A DNA stretch of 64,000 bases from assembly GCA_024449915.1 (NCBI GenBank), contig JAMZAV010000952.1:1-64000 (forward strand), given 5' to 3'. The notes beneath the pieces are model-generated. The model searched no databases and was not told where the DNA came from. It saw only the letters and a program-made list of their open reading frames with translations. Origin of the DNA: Sweltsa coloradensis. Taxonomy: Eukaryota; Arthropoda; Insecta; Plecoptera; Chloroperlidae. A program made the translations under genes and the position numbers. Position 1 is the stretch's first letter; each line of letters starts with the position of its first letter. Shown here in pieces: positions 1 to 11,969 of this stretch.

Positions 1-497
1 CAAAACTAAAGAGTAAAACATTCTAAAACTAAAGAGTAACACAATAGTATACAATATAAGAAACATTATACTACCATATAACCACCCCACCAAAGATTAC
101 ATAACTTCAAAAACAAAAACAAAGACAAATCATAGACAATAATATTCATTCCCTTTTTATTATCCATTCTTTTATTTTCCTCTTCACCTCATTCATAGAT
201 TTTAATGATTTTAAATTGTCAGGTAAGGTATTTAAGAATTTAGGTACAATAATTTTTCTTTCCTGATCTCCATAAGTGTTGTATCTGGTTGCCGGTATTA
301 AAAATCTATCTCTATTTCTTGTATCGTATGTATGTTGCGTCACAGCTAAGTAATCTTTGTCAAAATAGTTATTCGTTAGTATCATATATTCATGTAGTTC
401 ATTTACAAACATTAAAACCTACATTACCATTTATGTCATACTTGTGAGGATACATGATCTTAAAAATACGTTTCTGAATGTTAACAATATCTTGCAC
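1..497 (-). pseudogene. Non-LTR retrotransposon 3' end (ORF C-terminus), frameshifted
   Basis: Read on the minus strand, the segment encodes the tail that follows the reverse transcriptase in many LINEs. The motifs are QKRIFKIMYPHKY, then HTYDTRNRDRF, then KFLNTLPDNLK and a basic C-terminus ending at 146. The first motif lies in a different frame from the others, so a frameshift sits near 399-412. Everything upstream of about 497 has been replaced by microsatellite, so the copy is 5'-truncated and dead. Bases 1-145 are AT-rich and would be its 3' UTR. The LINE clade cannot be assigned from this short tail. Confidence 0.65.
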
Positions 498-500
498 ATA

Positions 501-546
<46 letters not shown>

Positions 547-664
547 TGTAGTGTAGTAGTAGAAGTAGTATAGTTGTAGTGTAGTAGTAGAAGTAGTAGT
601 AGTTGTAGTAGTAGTAGTAGTAGTAGTAGTTGTAGTAGTAGTAGCAGTAGTAGTAGTAGTAGTA

Positions 665-710
<46 letters not shown>

Positions 711-711
711 T
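498..711. repeat. (TAG)n / (AGT)n trinucleotide microsatellite
   Basis: About 210 bp of TAG/AGT repeats with scattered TTG and GAA interruptions. It abuts the truncated LINE tail on its left and a TGTTG array on its right. It produces long low-complexity open frames on both strands that are not genes. Confidence 0.97.
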
Positions 712-1140
712 TGTGTTGTGTTGTCTTGTTTTGTGTTGTCTTGTCTTGTCTTGTGTTGTGTTGTGTTGTGTTGTGTTGTTGTGTTGTTTGTGTTGTGTTG
801 TGTTGTGTTTGTGTTGTGTTGGTGTTTGTGTTGTGTTGTGTTGTGTTTGTGTTGTGTTGTGTTGTGTTGTTGTTGTGTTGTTTGTGTTGTTTTGTTGTGT
901 TGTGTGTGTTGGTTGTGTGTTTGTTTGTTTGTGTTGTGTTGTGTGTGTGTGTGTGTTGTGTTTGTTTGTGTGTTGTGTTTGTTTGTGTGTTGTGTTTTTG
1001 TTGTGTTGTGTTGTCTTGTGTTGTTGTGTTGTTTGTTTTTGTTGTTGTTTCTTTTGTATTGTTGCGTTGTGTTGTGTTGTGTTGTTGTTTTGTTGTTGTT
1101 GTAGTTGTTGTTGTGGTTGTGGTGGTTGTGGTAGGTGTAG
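712..1140. repeat. TGTTG-type low-complexity array
   Basis: About 430 bp of variable TTGTG / TGTTG / TGTGTG units made only of T and G with occasional C. The open frames across it encode only Cys/Val/Leu runs, or Asn/Thr/His/Gln runs on the other strand, which marks them as repeat artefacts. Confidence 0.95.
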
Positions 1141-2040
1141 TTACTAGGAAAACGCTCAGTTGGACGCGTTGTTGAGCGAGCACCGGTACGTGCAACATGA
1201 CCCGAGTACGACATTCCCATAAGGCCCACCACACAGTGTAGGCCTAACTGGATATTGACATTGTACACTATATACTATTCTAACATCTTTGCATTGTACT
1301 AATTCACGTCATGCCTTCTAAAGTGTATCTTTGTATCTTCACCGCCCTCCTTCATTTTTTACACATCATTTTTCGAATTATGATTACCAATAAGTCTTTA
1401 AGGTCTCGACCGATTTAGCTAAAAATTTAAAAAAAATAGGAGAGAATGTTGTACTTATTGACCTTGCAAAATTTCATAACGATCGGAACATTTATATTTT
1501 TTTATTTTTTTTATTTTATTTTTATTTTTTATAACCAACGATTGGATTTTGTTCAAAAACTATACAGCAACCCGCCTAGGTGGTATGTACATGAGTAAAA
1601 AATTTCAGGTCGATCAGAGAAACGGTGCGACCTGTATCGAAGCAGTAACACGAAAAAAAAAACAAAAAAAACAGACATTCGAGCCATAAGAGTCAAGTGG
1701 AGACGCTCGCTACGCTCGCTCAATTAGTATCTACTTTCCCAAATTTGGCATTGTGTATTTTTTTTCATTTCCACCACAAACCTATAAATTTGGGGAAACA
1801 TCATTTTTTAAAGTAAAATTAGCAATTTGTAGCGTTTTATGAAACGTATGCTCCCCGAAGTATCAGTAATAATAGTAATACATTATTGGTAGTAGACCTG
1901 CTAATAGTAGAGTAGATGGTGTCAGTAGTTTCTTTATGTCTTACAGATTCGAGTTGGTAGGGCGTATCTTGTGGATCAGCCAGGAGAAATAACCGAACAC
2001 CATGGGGGAACGTTTTAGTAATATTCATTCAAGAACTTCT
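1141..2040. other. No gene seen; AT-rich dispersed repeat
   Basis: There is no coding signal. Around 1380-1720 the text has homopolymer runs and a CGCTCGCTACGCTCGCT motif also present near 9990-10010. This suggests a shared degraded repeat. Confidence 0.5.
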
Positions 2041-2170
2041 TCGGTTGGGGTTGAGCGATCATAAATGAGGGTGAAGGACGAATAACCCAGGATTCGAATC
2101 CACTTCCTTGTAGATCAATACCCTTCGGTCCGGCGCCCTAGTCGTATGTACCACGGATGGTTCACGTTAT
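2041..2170 (-). repeat. tRNA-like dispersed repeat (SINE-like family 2, copy 1)
   Basis: Contains AGGATTCGAATCCACTTCC, which on the minus strand resembles a tRNA box B (GGTTCGAATCC). Related copies lie at 21655-22440 (split by a MITE) and at 45480-45610, sharing the 'GATTCGAACCCACTTCCTTG' block. A Pol III promoter relic is inferred. Confidence 0.5.
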
Positions 2171-3799
2171 CCATTCAAACCAATGACTTTGCCTAATAAA
2201 CAATAAAATACTCGTATTCATCTTTTTTAGGATATTTAATTCATTTCGTGTGAATGTGCTGTCGTACGTCTACACCTTAGTGACCTTACAATATTTAATT
2301 TCAGGTACTTTACAGGGGTATTCACCCGCTCAACTAAAAAAAAAAATTTCATTAAGGCTAACTAGTAATTACTAATTAATTTAGTTATCAACAGAAACAT
2401 TATTGGGTACACCATGACCCGAAAAAAAATTGGCAAACTTGGTATTTTTCGAGCTAGGTACCTTCGGCAAAAATCTCCCATAATAAATAACATGGGGACG
2501 ATCTTTAAGCCACGTGGCCTTGGAAGATTTTGATACGAAAAATAATATTGACCATTATTGACGTTCTCTTCAGTCTTTTCTGTAAATTCACTTTATTTTG
2601 TTTCGTAATTTGGGCAAGTGGTTCAGTCAAAATATGCTGAATACTAATTTGGAATGCATATTTTTGGGTGTTTGAGTGTATATTTTGTGCACAGTTTCGA
2701 TTCACGATGTTATAAAGTAGATTGGTACTATGCTCTAGTATATATGTGGAACAAAAAAGAATCAGGTAAAAGCCGATTTAAGAAATTCCTTAAAACACCA
2801 ATTTTCGCAAATTTCTGGATTAAAAAAAATTATTATTTTATTATTATATTATATTTATATTTATTATTATTATTTATTTATTAAAACACAATTAGTTCAG
2901 AGCTGGCTCCAAATAAACTTGACCAATCCGAGCCCGTCCCTTGCCGGCCTCGACCAATCACATAGGCCTAGCCGTATCGACGATTGTTTGGAGTCAGGCA
3001 GTGGTTTATGCAGAGGCCGTGACGTCACACTAATAGTGTCTATTACCTCTTACCTATTTGCTTGGCTGAACTGGTTGGCGCATGGTTGGCGGGCAGTAGA
3101 GAACTGCCAGTGAGCAGCAGAGCACGTACAGGGTGGCATGCAGCAAGCAGTACATAGGGTACAAGCACAAACACTTGCGATACAGTTTTAACCATGTAAC
3201 ATTAGATCAGAATAACAATGAGATCACTGATTTTTGGCAAACCTCAAAATCATTTGAGTTTCTTTTTGATTTTTCTATTTTATGTTTAGTTCTTTAATTA
3301 GTTTCCCTTTATATTGTGAACGTACAATTTGAATATGTTATCAAAATTATTGACTTAAATAAATAAATAAATAAATAAAATGTATTAATTTGTTGTTGTA
3401 ATAGTATTAATATTTCAAAATTTACTTATAACTATAGTTCATTATTAATGTCTGCATTTATATAATTAGTTATATTAAGTTGTCCTTTGTAAATCAGTTT
3501 TGATAACTGAATAGGACAGACGTTAAAAAAATAGATAGATAAACAAATAAAATACGGAGGACTTGAAAGAATACAACCAAGCCATACGCACTCAAAAGAA
3601 TTGAGATCTTAAAGAAGGGGTGCAAGAGCTATGTTATTTTCGATCTCAATCGTTTTGTGTGTGTAGTCTTTTAACAAGTTTTTTTATATGAATGAGATGC
3701 ATATAAGTAGCTACATACTCTTATTATTTATTCATAAGTAAACATTACGTAATATATGTATCAGTTTAACAATATGAAGTGGATGCAGGAAGCGAACCT
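2171..3799. other. No gene seen; short AT-rich repeats
   Basis: There is no open frame with family resemblance. It includes a (TAAA)n run at about 3357-3380. A block at about 3479-3525 beginning TTGTCCTTTGTAAATCAG recurs at about 15982-16025, so it is a dispersed repeat. Confidence 0.5.
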
Positions 3800-3867
3800 G
3801 TCCAACTCGCAAACATCAGCTCAATATGTAAGTCCTTCCATATTGAGCTGATGTTTGCGAGTTGGAC
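3800..3867. repeat. Perfect 29-bp inverted repeat (hairpin, 10-nt loop)
   Basis: The left arm 3800-3828 and right arm 3839-3867 are exact reverse complements around a 10-nt spacer. The right arm continues into text (to about 3935, including CGGGCCCAGAC) that is similar to 58820-58925. It is therefore the edge of a dispersed repeat with a duplicated, inverted end. Confidence 0.9.
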
Positions 3868-3935
3868 TTTGTCTCTTACATCGCCGTTTACGATTATCTG
3901 GCAAATTTTACCCCGGGCCCAGACGGGAAGAGAAA

Positions 3936-5714
3936 AAAATATATTTATTGGTGCATTTATTTTAATGTAGGCTTTATGAAACTGATATTGTGTGTATTAT
4001 GTAATCTTAACATGCAACTTATGTACATGGACAAAATGTCTTGAATACAAGATATATAATTCATGATATAAAAATATAATATAAATCAAATTAATTAATA
4101 TAAATTAATTTAAAAAAATACAATAAAATTCCCCAAACAGACTACAAGTCCTGGGCATACAAATGAGAAAGCAAAAAAAGGGAATTAAAAAGTAAAACTT
4201 ACAAACCCTTTTTTCCAATATATTATTCTAGTTTATTTTCCATAAACATAAAATCATAATAATTTATTTTTGATTTAAAACATGTACACATGACATACAT
4301 TTAAACAAAATAACAGGAGCACATAATATTTAGATACATAAAATAATATTTCTACAAACAAATAACAAAACAATTATATTTCACACTCATCATCGCAGCG
4401 AAAGATTTGCACACAATTGAGAGCTTGTAAACGTGAGCACATTTGAAAAGGTATGGGGTACGTATTTATGTTATGGTTATCAGTACCTATGGCATCTACT
4501 GTTAGGGGTATTTATTGAATTCACACAAAATGCGTACTTAGGTATAAGGGCTTCCTTAAAGGGGTATTACCCCTTTTTTTATTACCCCTGGCTAGCACAT
4601 GCTCAGTACCATAAAAATCCAACCTGCAAATTATTGTAGTCAGCTGCAACCAAAGATTTGCAACTGGCTTCGATCAGTGACTGACTGCTGAATGCTGGCA
4701 TTGTATCCTACAAAATATTGTATGGACATTTCTTCCAATCCAAAAACTATACTCGCAATCTATACCTTGTTAGTCGACAATTAAAGTTCAAGCTGCTTCG
4801 AGTCAACATAAACTCAAGTACCGATCTAGCGGCAAAACAGCAGTTAAGTTGATAATATGATAAATAAACTCACTCAGCAGACTTGACTATGATGCCAGCA
4901 CCAAACGTCTTTCACTGTGAACAGTATAATAGTGAACTAGCAATTTATTCAGAAACACAAGGTTTGAGAATGGGGGGGGGGGGGAGGAGAATTAAAAGCT
5001 GCACAAAACACTTAGATATACTTAAAATTTCACAACACATTTGAAGTTTTCATTAAGACATAACAAAATGACAAACACTGTGCGATGTGCAATCAAAATG
5101 TTACAATCATGACCCTGTTTCAAAAACACGAATAAATTTCAAAATCGATTCGTTGCCCACAGGGAAAAAACTAACCACGCTTAATAGTCGCTGTAAGTAA
5201 TTATTTTCATAAACATGAGGGAGTCACAAGTTGGAAAAATACAAACACAAAACATAATACGACTGTCTCGAAGGCTGGACTGACCTAAATTATGTTATCT
5301 GCAGTCATCATTTTTACTGCTAGTATAACAAATTTTGTATAACAATCGTATCATAACATAAATGTTTGCGTATTAGTGCTTTAAAGGTTGTCGGTGTCAA
5401 TTTAAGGCCGGTCTACATACTTTCCCAAGAGCCCTAGGTTTAACAGTGCTGATCAAGACACTAGCATTTTGACATTCACAAGATTTTCTAAGGTTTAAGC
5501 TCAAGGTATAAAGTCAATGAGGAGTGATCTTACAAAATCCGGCCAATGGTAGCTTGTGTACTAGAATAGTTAGAGAAGGAAATTTCTAAGACCATAAACC
5601 TAAATCTTTAGGAAGGTATGTAGCTTGACATTAAGAAAACTAAAAGCAGTTTACTATTCATAAACATGTGAACCAGGTGTTGCATCGCCCTTCGATACCA
5701 ATCTATATTTTTAT
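3936..5714. other. No gene seen; AT-rich intergenic DNA
   Basis: I see no coding frame, splice-flanked exon or RNA gene. A (G)n run lies near 4973-4984. The text is relatively free of recognisable repeats. Confidence 0.45.
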
Positions 5715-6166
5715 TAGGGATAACATTGGGTAGTAAAAGATGGATTCCAGACCCTCTCGGATTACCTGAATCCGTCAACGTCTAAATGGTGCGATTTCGT
5801 ATGTAAGCCTAAACAAAAATATTGCTTACGAAGTAGAATTTACGTCTAATAAGTTTAATGACTAACTATGAACACTACTACAACAACAATTAATTAAATT
5901 GAACTGATTGGGAACCTAGACACAGGTTGTTTTTCGGACATCAATAAAATAGATGGTACATGTATATAAATGGAAAGGTCATGGTCATGGAAACTGCAAA
6001 ACAGTTCAATTTGAACTTAAAGATAGTTTTTGTGACCACAACTTTTTCATTCATATCAACTTTGCATATTTTTGTCTTTTAATGTTGTTTGATGTAATAT
6101 GAAAATGTTAATAATTCAAATCATTGGTATGGATTTGGGAAACCCGAGTACTCAATGTCATCCCTA
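5715..6166. mobile_element. hAT-like MITE, 452 bp
   Basis: The left end TAGGGATAACATTGGGTA and the inverted right end (GTACTCAATGTCATCCCTA) form imperfect terminal inverted repeats. Flanking 8-mers ATTTTTAT (5707-5714) and ATTTGTAT (6167-6174) differ at one base, as expected for an old 8-bp target duplication. No coding capacity. A similar left end sits near 52461. Confidence 0.65.
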
Positions 6167-6661
6167 ATTTGTATCTATCGTCCCTACCTTAAAACCTCCC
6201 CTCTACAATGATACTAGGCTGACTAGCTATCAATGTAGAATATGTTTACTCACGACTCAAGTGTCGAATGGCACTGGCGTTACTCTCCTAGCTACGTACA
6301 AAGGAATGATTCAACTACTAAGTACTAAATAGATTACCTTAATCTAATACTATTTCTAAGATCACTAGAGTCCTAACTCAGGGTTGTCATCCGATATAAC
6401 GGCACTCGATCTCATCGGCGCATATCAGTACTTCATACAAGACCTTCGCATAATTGAAGTTTTACGGCAATAATCCATAAAATACTTGAATATTCTCACG
6501 ATGTCAATTCAAGACTTACTCTACAATACATTCCCTGCTCTCGCTTCAATACTACAACACATTTCAGTTTGTAACTAACTATAGTCTATAGTTCACTTCA
6601 TTGACTTGTATCGGTTACATAGACCTAACTACTTCGTTGTCCTCGAGTTATATATTGGCTC

Positions 6662-7386
6662 TAGAGATGAGCCGATACCGATACCACCGTTCTCTGTATT
6701 TGTAAGAATCGGTAGACTACTTAAAAAAGAACATGGTACAGTAATACATTTCCAGTGTATAAGTCAGTTACTAGGGGAGGGGTGTGTTAATACTAAAAAA
6801 TTACTATTGATCTGAACATATCAAGTGTCCTAACACAATTTGAAACCAAGTACTTGTATTCAAATTACAAACTATTTAAAATCCTTTTGAACAAGTAGAT
6901 CAACCAATGAAGAACAGAGCTTGAATGTATACACCATGTGCACTAGCAGAAAACTCTATTTTTCAACACTAGCAGTGTGTTTAGGATGGTTTGGTCAATA
7001 CGAAAGTTCCAACACATGCAACTCGAATTAGATTTAAAATCTTTGATACTTCAATAAGCGTAAATTCATGAAATACAAATAGATGATAATAATTGTTGTA
7101 TTATTTGAACTAGAATAATTTGAATATTTAAACACTTCATCACTATTTGATTTAAAGTAAAAATCTGTTTTTGCACACCGCATCTATACTAGCCACTTGG
7201 TCTACAAACTTGTGTTTTATCTAAGTACTGAAATTTAATTGTCGAATATTAGTGAAAGAATTTGCATTACAAGTGCATTGGGAGATTAAATCCAATTAGA
7301 AATAAGCCTATTTGTAACCGTTTTCTACAGGTATCAGTTTGTGTGGAATCGGTATTGGCCATTTTGGGGTGGATGGCCCATCTCTA
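6662..7386. mobile_element. hAT-like MITE, 725 bp
   Basis: It starts TAGAGATGAGCCGATACC and ends GGATGGCCCATCTCTA, with the outer 9 bases inverted copies of each other. The flanking 8-mers ATTGGCTC (6654-6661) and ATTGACTA (7387-7394) match at 6 of 8, which fits a decayed 8-bp duplication. No coding capacity is seen. Confidence 0.55.
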
Positions 7387-7443
7387 ATTGACTATACGCA
7401 TGGAAAGCCGCAAGACTTTCATGTCTTTGTAATATAATACTAC

Positions 7444-7923
7444 TATACTAGCTCCAACGAAAGAATGCACAAGTGGTAGTGATGGGGGTAGTATGTATGC
7501 GCGGTAAGAGGGATGTCAACTTTATGTATGAAAAAGAAAATATGTTACCAACACAAGCATAGATTAATTGTGCTGGATCACAGAGTTCCTCCGTGTACTT
7601 AGTTAGACCCAGCCTGAGCCAGCGTGAAAATTGTTATGTTGGGAAAACAATTGATAACGGCGGTTATCTCCTTCTTGTCTTTTACCACATTAGTAGGTTC
7701 GTCGATCTAGTAGTAAGCTGTATGCAAACTTTAGTTCTCATGTCTCGCCACAGATGGCAGCGCTAGTGCCTATTGCATGCTGTGGGTCACACTTTAGCAT
7801 GCAGTCATTTGTTTTCCCGCGCCGTAGCTCAAAACTATAATTTTGCAGTTAACCCCTTCTTGCATGACGCCTCTCAATTTTGAGCTAGGCCTATATCTGC
7901 ATTCTTTCGTTGGAACCACTATA
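7444..7923. mobile_element. TA-flanked MITE with TCCAACGAAAGAATGCA ends, copy 1
   Basis: The inverted ends share CTCCAACGAAAGAATGCA (7452-7469) and its complement (7898-7914), and the similarity extends outward to TATA. A second, internally deleted copy is at about 11970-12220. TA-type target duplication is inferred from the flanking TATA. Confidence 0.65.
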
Positions 7924-8149
7924 TTCGTAATCATACAGGCTACCTACATGATATACAAAAAATTAGTTTTGAAAGCTTGACATTTAATGCAGTACCTATT
8001 TTCCCGTAGAACTTTCTGTCCACAATTCACAATGTTCTGTTATTGTTAGAATTCCTGTCGCAGGGTACACAGTTCAATTTCAAGAGAATATGTAAAATTA
8101 ACTAGGAAGCTTCGCAAACGCTTTTTCAGGCGCGTTGTTGGATGAGCGT

Positions 8150-8348
8150 ATGTTTTTTTAAAACGAAAAAAGCGTAAAACTGCGATTTTCATGAAAAATT
8201 ATTTTTCGATCGCGCTCAAATTTCACAACAATATATTAATTCATTAAATTAAGGTTCTGTGAAAAAATCATAACAATCGGATAAAGCATGTAGGTGTTAT
8301 AAGTCGAAGAATGTTAAAATAAAAATAAATCGTAAAATTGCGATTTTC
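8150..8348. repeat. Satellite-like repeat unit (left of LINE insertion)
   Basis: The text GTGAAAAAATCATAACAATC ... AAATTGCGATTTTCATAAGAAA is repeated with few changes at 9305-9417 on the other side of the LINE insertion. It is also related to the array at 9418-9960. Confidence 0.75.
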
Positions 8349-9250
8349 ATAAGAAATAGAAGAATAGAAGGAAACTAACAATAACTCACATACACAAGAA
8401 CTACCCGGAAAAGGATTGGCTACACATTTACACGGATGGATCGGCTACCCCAGGTGAGGGACAAGCTGGGGCAGGCATATATTGCAGAGAGTTTGAGGAA
8501 TCTCACCCTGCAGGGGAAAATGGTAGCTGCTTTGACGGAGAATTGACTGCTATTCTTAAAGCCCTGTACAAAGTTAAAGACTGCCGCAGTGATAAAATTG
8601 TAATTTTAACAGACTCAAAAGCAGCAATACAGGCCATAGTCAACAAGGAAGTGGCAGATTCTGCGGTAAGGCAGTGCAAATTACAAATCCTAAGACTGCA
8701 CAATGCAAACAAGATAATTAAGCTACAATGGATACCATCACACTGCAATGTATATGGCAATGATAAAGCGGACTTCTTAGCTAAGAAAGGGAGCAAAATG
8801 CTACAACAGAGCAAACCGATAACTTACAGCTCAGTTAAAGCCCATGTAAATGCTGCAGTTTCTAAGAAAATTAGACAAGAGTGGGTCAAAAAGGGACAAG
8901 ACAAACCATGGCAGGTGTACACCACGCAGCCAAGTAAACCCAAAAGAATATATGATAGACGAACAGAAACAGCACAGTTCAGGTTGAAGACTCAACATGA
9001 CCTTCTAGGGAAGCATCTGCACCGAATAGGCGTGTTTGAAACCAGTACCTGCAGATTATGCGGAAATGGTGAACATGACAGACGACATCTATATACCTGT
9101 GCCAGTCTGGCAAATGAGCGTGACGCAATGCCCAACGGCATGAAGAAGGAGGAAAGGGAGGCTCGTCTCTATTGGTTGACTAGATCAAGCATGATGGCAT
9201 CATAGGCCAAATGTGGGCATATGAGAAGAAGAAGAAGAAGATAAGTAATA
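8349..9250 (+). mobile_element. 5'-truncated non-LTR retrotransposon (RNase H end) with target duplication
   Basis: The insert spans an ORF for RNase H plus the C-terminal region, then a 3' end reading GTGGGCATATGAGAAGAAG with a (GAA)n tail. The flanking 10-mers ATAAGAAATA (8349-8358) and ATAAGTAATA (9241-9250) match at 9 of 10, as a target duplication would. The insertion interrupts a satellite-like repeat whose two halves remain recognisable on either side. Confidence 0.8.
8372..9205 (+). CDS. LINE ORF2 fragment: RNase H domain and C-terminus
   Basis: The open frame begins upstream of the first ATG (codons from about 8372) because the element is 5'-truncated, and it stops at 9205. RNase H removes the RNA strand of the RNA:DNA hybrid during retrotransposition. 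All four expected acidic residues are in place: YTDGSA, DGELTAI, LTDSKAA and NDKADFLAKKG. The usual WIPSHCNVYGN segment is also present. After the domain comes the C-terminal region typical of Jockey/I-like elements, with a CRLCG...H...H-type motif (CRLCGNGEHDRRHLYTC). The reverse transcriptase is missing. No stop codon or frameshift interrupts the retained part, so the insertion is probably young. It has no promoter of its own and is unlikely to work alone. Confidence 0.85.
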   Translation, partial: KLTITHIHKNYPEKDWLHIYTDGSATPGEGQAGAGIYCREFEESHPAGENGSCFDGELTAILKALYKVKDCRSDKIVILTDSKAAIQAIVNKEVADSAVRQCKLQILRLHNANKIIKLQWIPSHCNVYGNDKADFLAKKGSKMLQQSKPITYSSVKAHVNAAVSKKIRQEWVKKGQDKPWQVYTTQPSKPKRIYDRRTETAQFRLKTQHDLLGKHLHRIGVFETSTCRLCGNGEHDRRHLYTCASLANERDAMPNGMKKEEREARLYWLTRSSMMAS

Positions 9251-9960
9251 ATTTTTTGATTGCGCTCAAACTTCACACGAATATATATATTTATAAAATT
9301 AAGGTTCTGTGAAAAAATCATTACAATCGGATAAAGAATGTAGGTGTTATAAGTCGAAGAATTTTTTTTAAAATCGAAAAAAATCCTAAAATTGCAATTT
9401 TAATGAGAAATAATTTTTCGATTGCGCTCAAAAACGTGGCAGTTCTAAGTTCAGAGATTTCAAAGGCCTCCAGAAAATTTCATTGCAATTGGAGTATCGG
9501 TTTAGCCGGAATCGTGTTAGCAAACACACAAATATACAACCAGAAAAAATAAGAAAAACGAAAAAAAATCGTAAAATTGCGATTTTCATGAGAAATAATC
9601 TTTTGATTGCGCTCAAAAACGTGGCAGTTTTAAGTCCAAAGATTTTGAAGGCCTCCAGAAAAATTCATCGAAATTGGAGTACTGGTATCGGTTTAGCTGG
9701 AATCTTGTTAACAAACCCACAAAAATTCAAACAGAAAAAAACAAGAAAATCGAAAAAAAAAAAAAAAAAATTGCAATTTTCATGAGAAATAATTTTTCGA
9801 TCGATTTTTCGCACGTGGCAGTTCTAAGTTTAGAGATTTCAAAGGTCTCCAGAAAATTTCATCGCAATTGGAGTATCGGTTTAGCCGGAATCGTTTTAAC
9901 AGACACACAAAAATACGAAAAAAGAAAAAAAAGAAAGAAAGAAAAAAAACATTCCGGATT
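9245..9960. repeat. Tandem array of ~190-bp satellite-like units
   Basis: At least three direct units follow one another at about 9418-9606, 9606-9797 and 9797-9950. Each starts near TTTTGATTGCGCTCAAAAACG, passes through CGTGGCAGTT(C/T)TAAGT and CTCCAGAAAA, and ends AATTGC(G/A)ATTTTCATGAG. The first 170 bp (9245-9417) is a diverged unit like that at 8150-8348. The open frames inside are artefacts of the repeat. Confidence 0.85.
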
Positions 9961-11969
9961 TTTTTCTCCAGTGTAGTGAAATGGAATCTTCGCTTCGCTC
10001 GCTACGCTCATCCAATAAACTACAGCCGGCTTCACAAATGCTGGATGCACTAAGTACTAAGAGAATGTCTGTGATTGACAGAAGGAGCATTGTATTTTGA
10101 TTGACCATCTTTTCCCTTTTACTTTTTCGATGAACCATTCTACAATTTACGAGAACCATTTTCGTATTATTCGATGTAGTATAAGTCGTACTCAATTGGC
10201 ACAAATTACTAAAGATGTGTATCGATTATCAAAATGCTATTATCGTTTATTGATCGATAATATCAATAAAATTAAGTTTATTTGGACCAGTTTCACTTTT
10301 AAAAAAAAACGTAAGGCGTTGATATCGTGGTAATTTGAAGCTTATTTTAACAACGAAACAAACAATAGCAAAATGGTCACGTTTATCAGAATGTACAACT
10401 ACTATCATAAGTGAATTAAAATTTTCCTTCCGTTGTCTGTCTTAGTATGAACAAGCCAAGAAGAGGCTTTTTTCAAATCAACTTTTAACATGCCAAAACT
10501 ATCCATAAATTTGTCAATAAAATAATAAAACATCATTAATATCGATCAATAAAGACAATAATTTTGCCCATCTTTACATCAATTAACCATTACAAATATG
10601 CTGCATTACACAATTACAATATCTTGTCACTGGAAAGTACACAAAATTCTAGGTGCAATGATTGTAATATAAATTCGTGTGCTTTTAAACAAATTTAAGT
10701 AGACTATAGTACACATCAATGGAAGGAAGTAGTTACAGTAAACAGTCCTTAGTATAATTACAAGATATTATATGACAACAAATTGCTACAGTTAGTAACT
10801 TGCCGAGTTCTGGGCAATGTCATCTGCCCACACTAACGTATTTCGTAACACCTAATAACAAATTGTGCTATTTGATAGCCATTAAAATATATTACTAGTA
10901 CTAGTATAATCCCACAACAACAACACAACACATGAACAAACATGAAGTACCTGTACTAACACATTCAGGAATGTATTGTTTACAGCGTTCTGTCGTACAA
11001 TTGCACACGCCTCGAAGCGTACTGGTACTGGTTAGTGCAAGTCATGATGCGCTAATTGATTTTCCGCTAGCTTTTTATGAGTTTTTCTCAAGATTTAAGA
11101 ATAACAACTACTAGCATCAACATTGTAAAAAAGACAGGCTCTGAATATAATAGGAACCGTAAATTTAATTTAAACTAAGTACACCAAAATGTTAATGAGA
11201 AAATTGGTTTTGAGCTAATTGTATTTGTTGTTTTAATGCTATAAACATTGCGGTTTTTGCCAATTGATAACATCAAAATACAAAGCGTTTCTATATTTTT
11301 CCAAAAAGTAGTCTATAAAGTAAAAAAAAAAATCATTAAGAAAATATCTAAAATATTGAATTTTAATTCAAGTTGAGAAAAATTTTAAAATGATTATCAA
11401 TTGATATAGCTATGTTTTTAAATTTTAACACAGTTCTTTGAAAACCTTAATTAACGTTGCCCTTGTTAAAAAGGTAAAACGTATTTGAATTAATACTCGG
11501 TAGGCCTACACGCAGTCGAGCGGTGAATACTGTCGCGAATCTTCCTTCCTATCGAACAACAACCCTCTAGGTTATACATAGATATGGACGCTTTTAAGAC
11601 TACAAGTCTCACTATACAGAGCTGGAAGCTATTACTACGTTAGACTGTCATTCAGATCTACAGGCCAACACTATATGGGCTACAATACCAAGACTAGGGC
11701 CCGACGACACGTCTAAAATTAATAATTTACTGCTGCGTTTAGTGTTCTAAAATCAACCTCCGTTTTAACAAGTTTGTTAGGTTTACTTTTTGGCGACAAA
11801 GTCACATTTACCACCACAATTATCACACTCTCGTCAGTACGCAAAGATATAAAACAAATTGTTACTTGTCAAATACTAAATACTTTCCGTAACGGTAATT
11901 AAAAATATGCTTGCAAATAAAGGTTCAATTAATTGATAAGTGATTATACATTTCTAGAATGCCATTGAC
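9961..11969. other. No gene seen; AT-rich DNA
   Basis: I find no exon, RNA gene or paired terminal repeat. The frames are short and AT-driven. Part of it might be transcribed beyond LMBRD2, which ends at 14829 on the minus strand, but nothing in the sequence proves that. Confidence 0.4.

Noticed and set aside
711..1175. Three overlapping Cys/Val/Leu ORFs on the plus strand
   Set aside because: They are overlapping frames of the same T/G repeat, with no start context or family resemblance.
399..1268. Long open frames of 267-289 codons rich in Asn/Thr/His/Gln/Leu
   Set aside because: They are translations of the (TAG)n and TGTTG microsatellites; only the last part (left of 497) has real LINE similarity.
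9483..9976. ORFs of about 100 codons over the satellite array
   Set aside because: They repeat with the monomer, are Lys/Asn/Arg-rich from A-runs and have no family.
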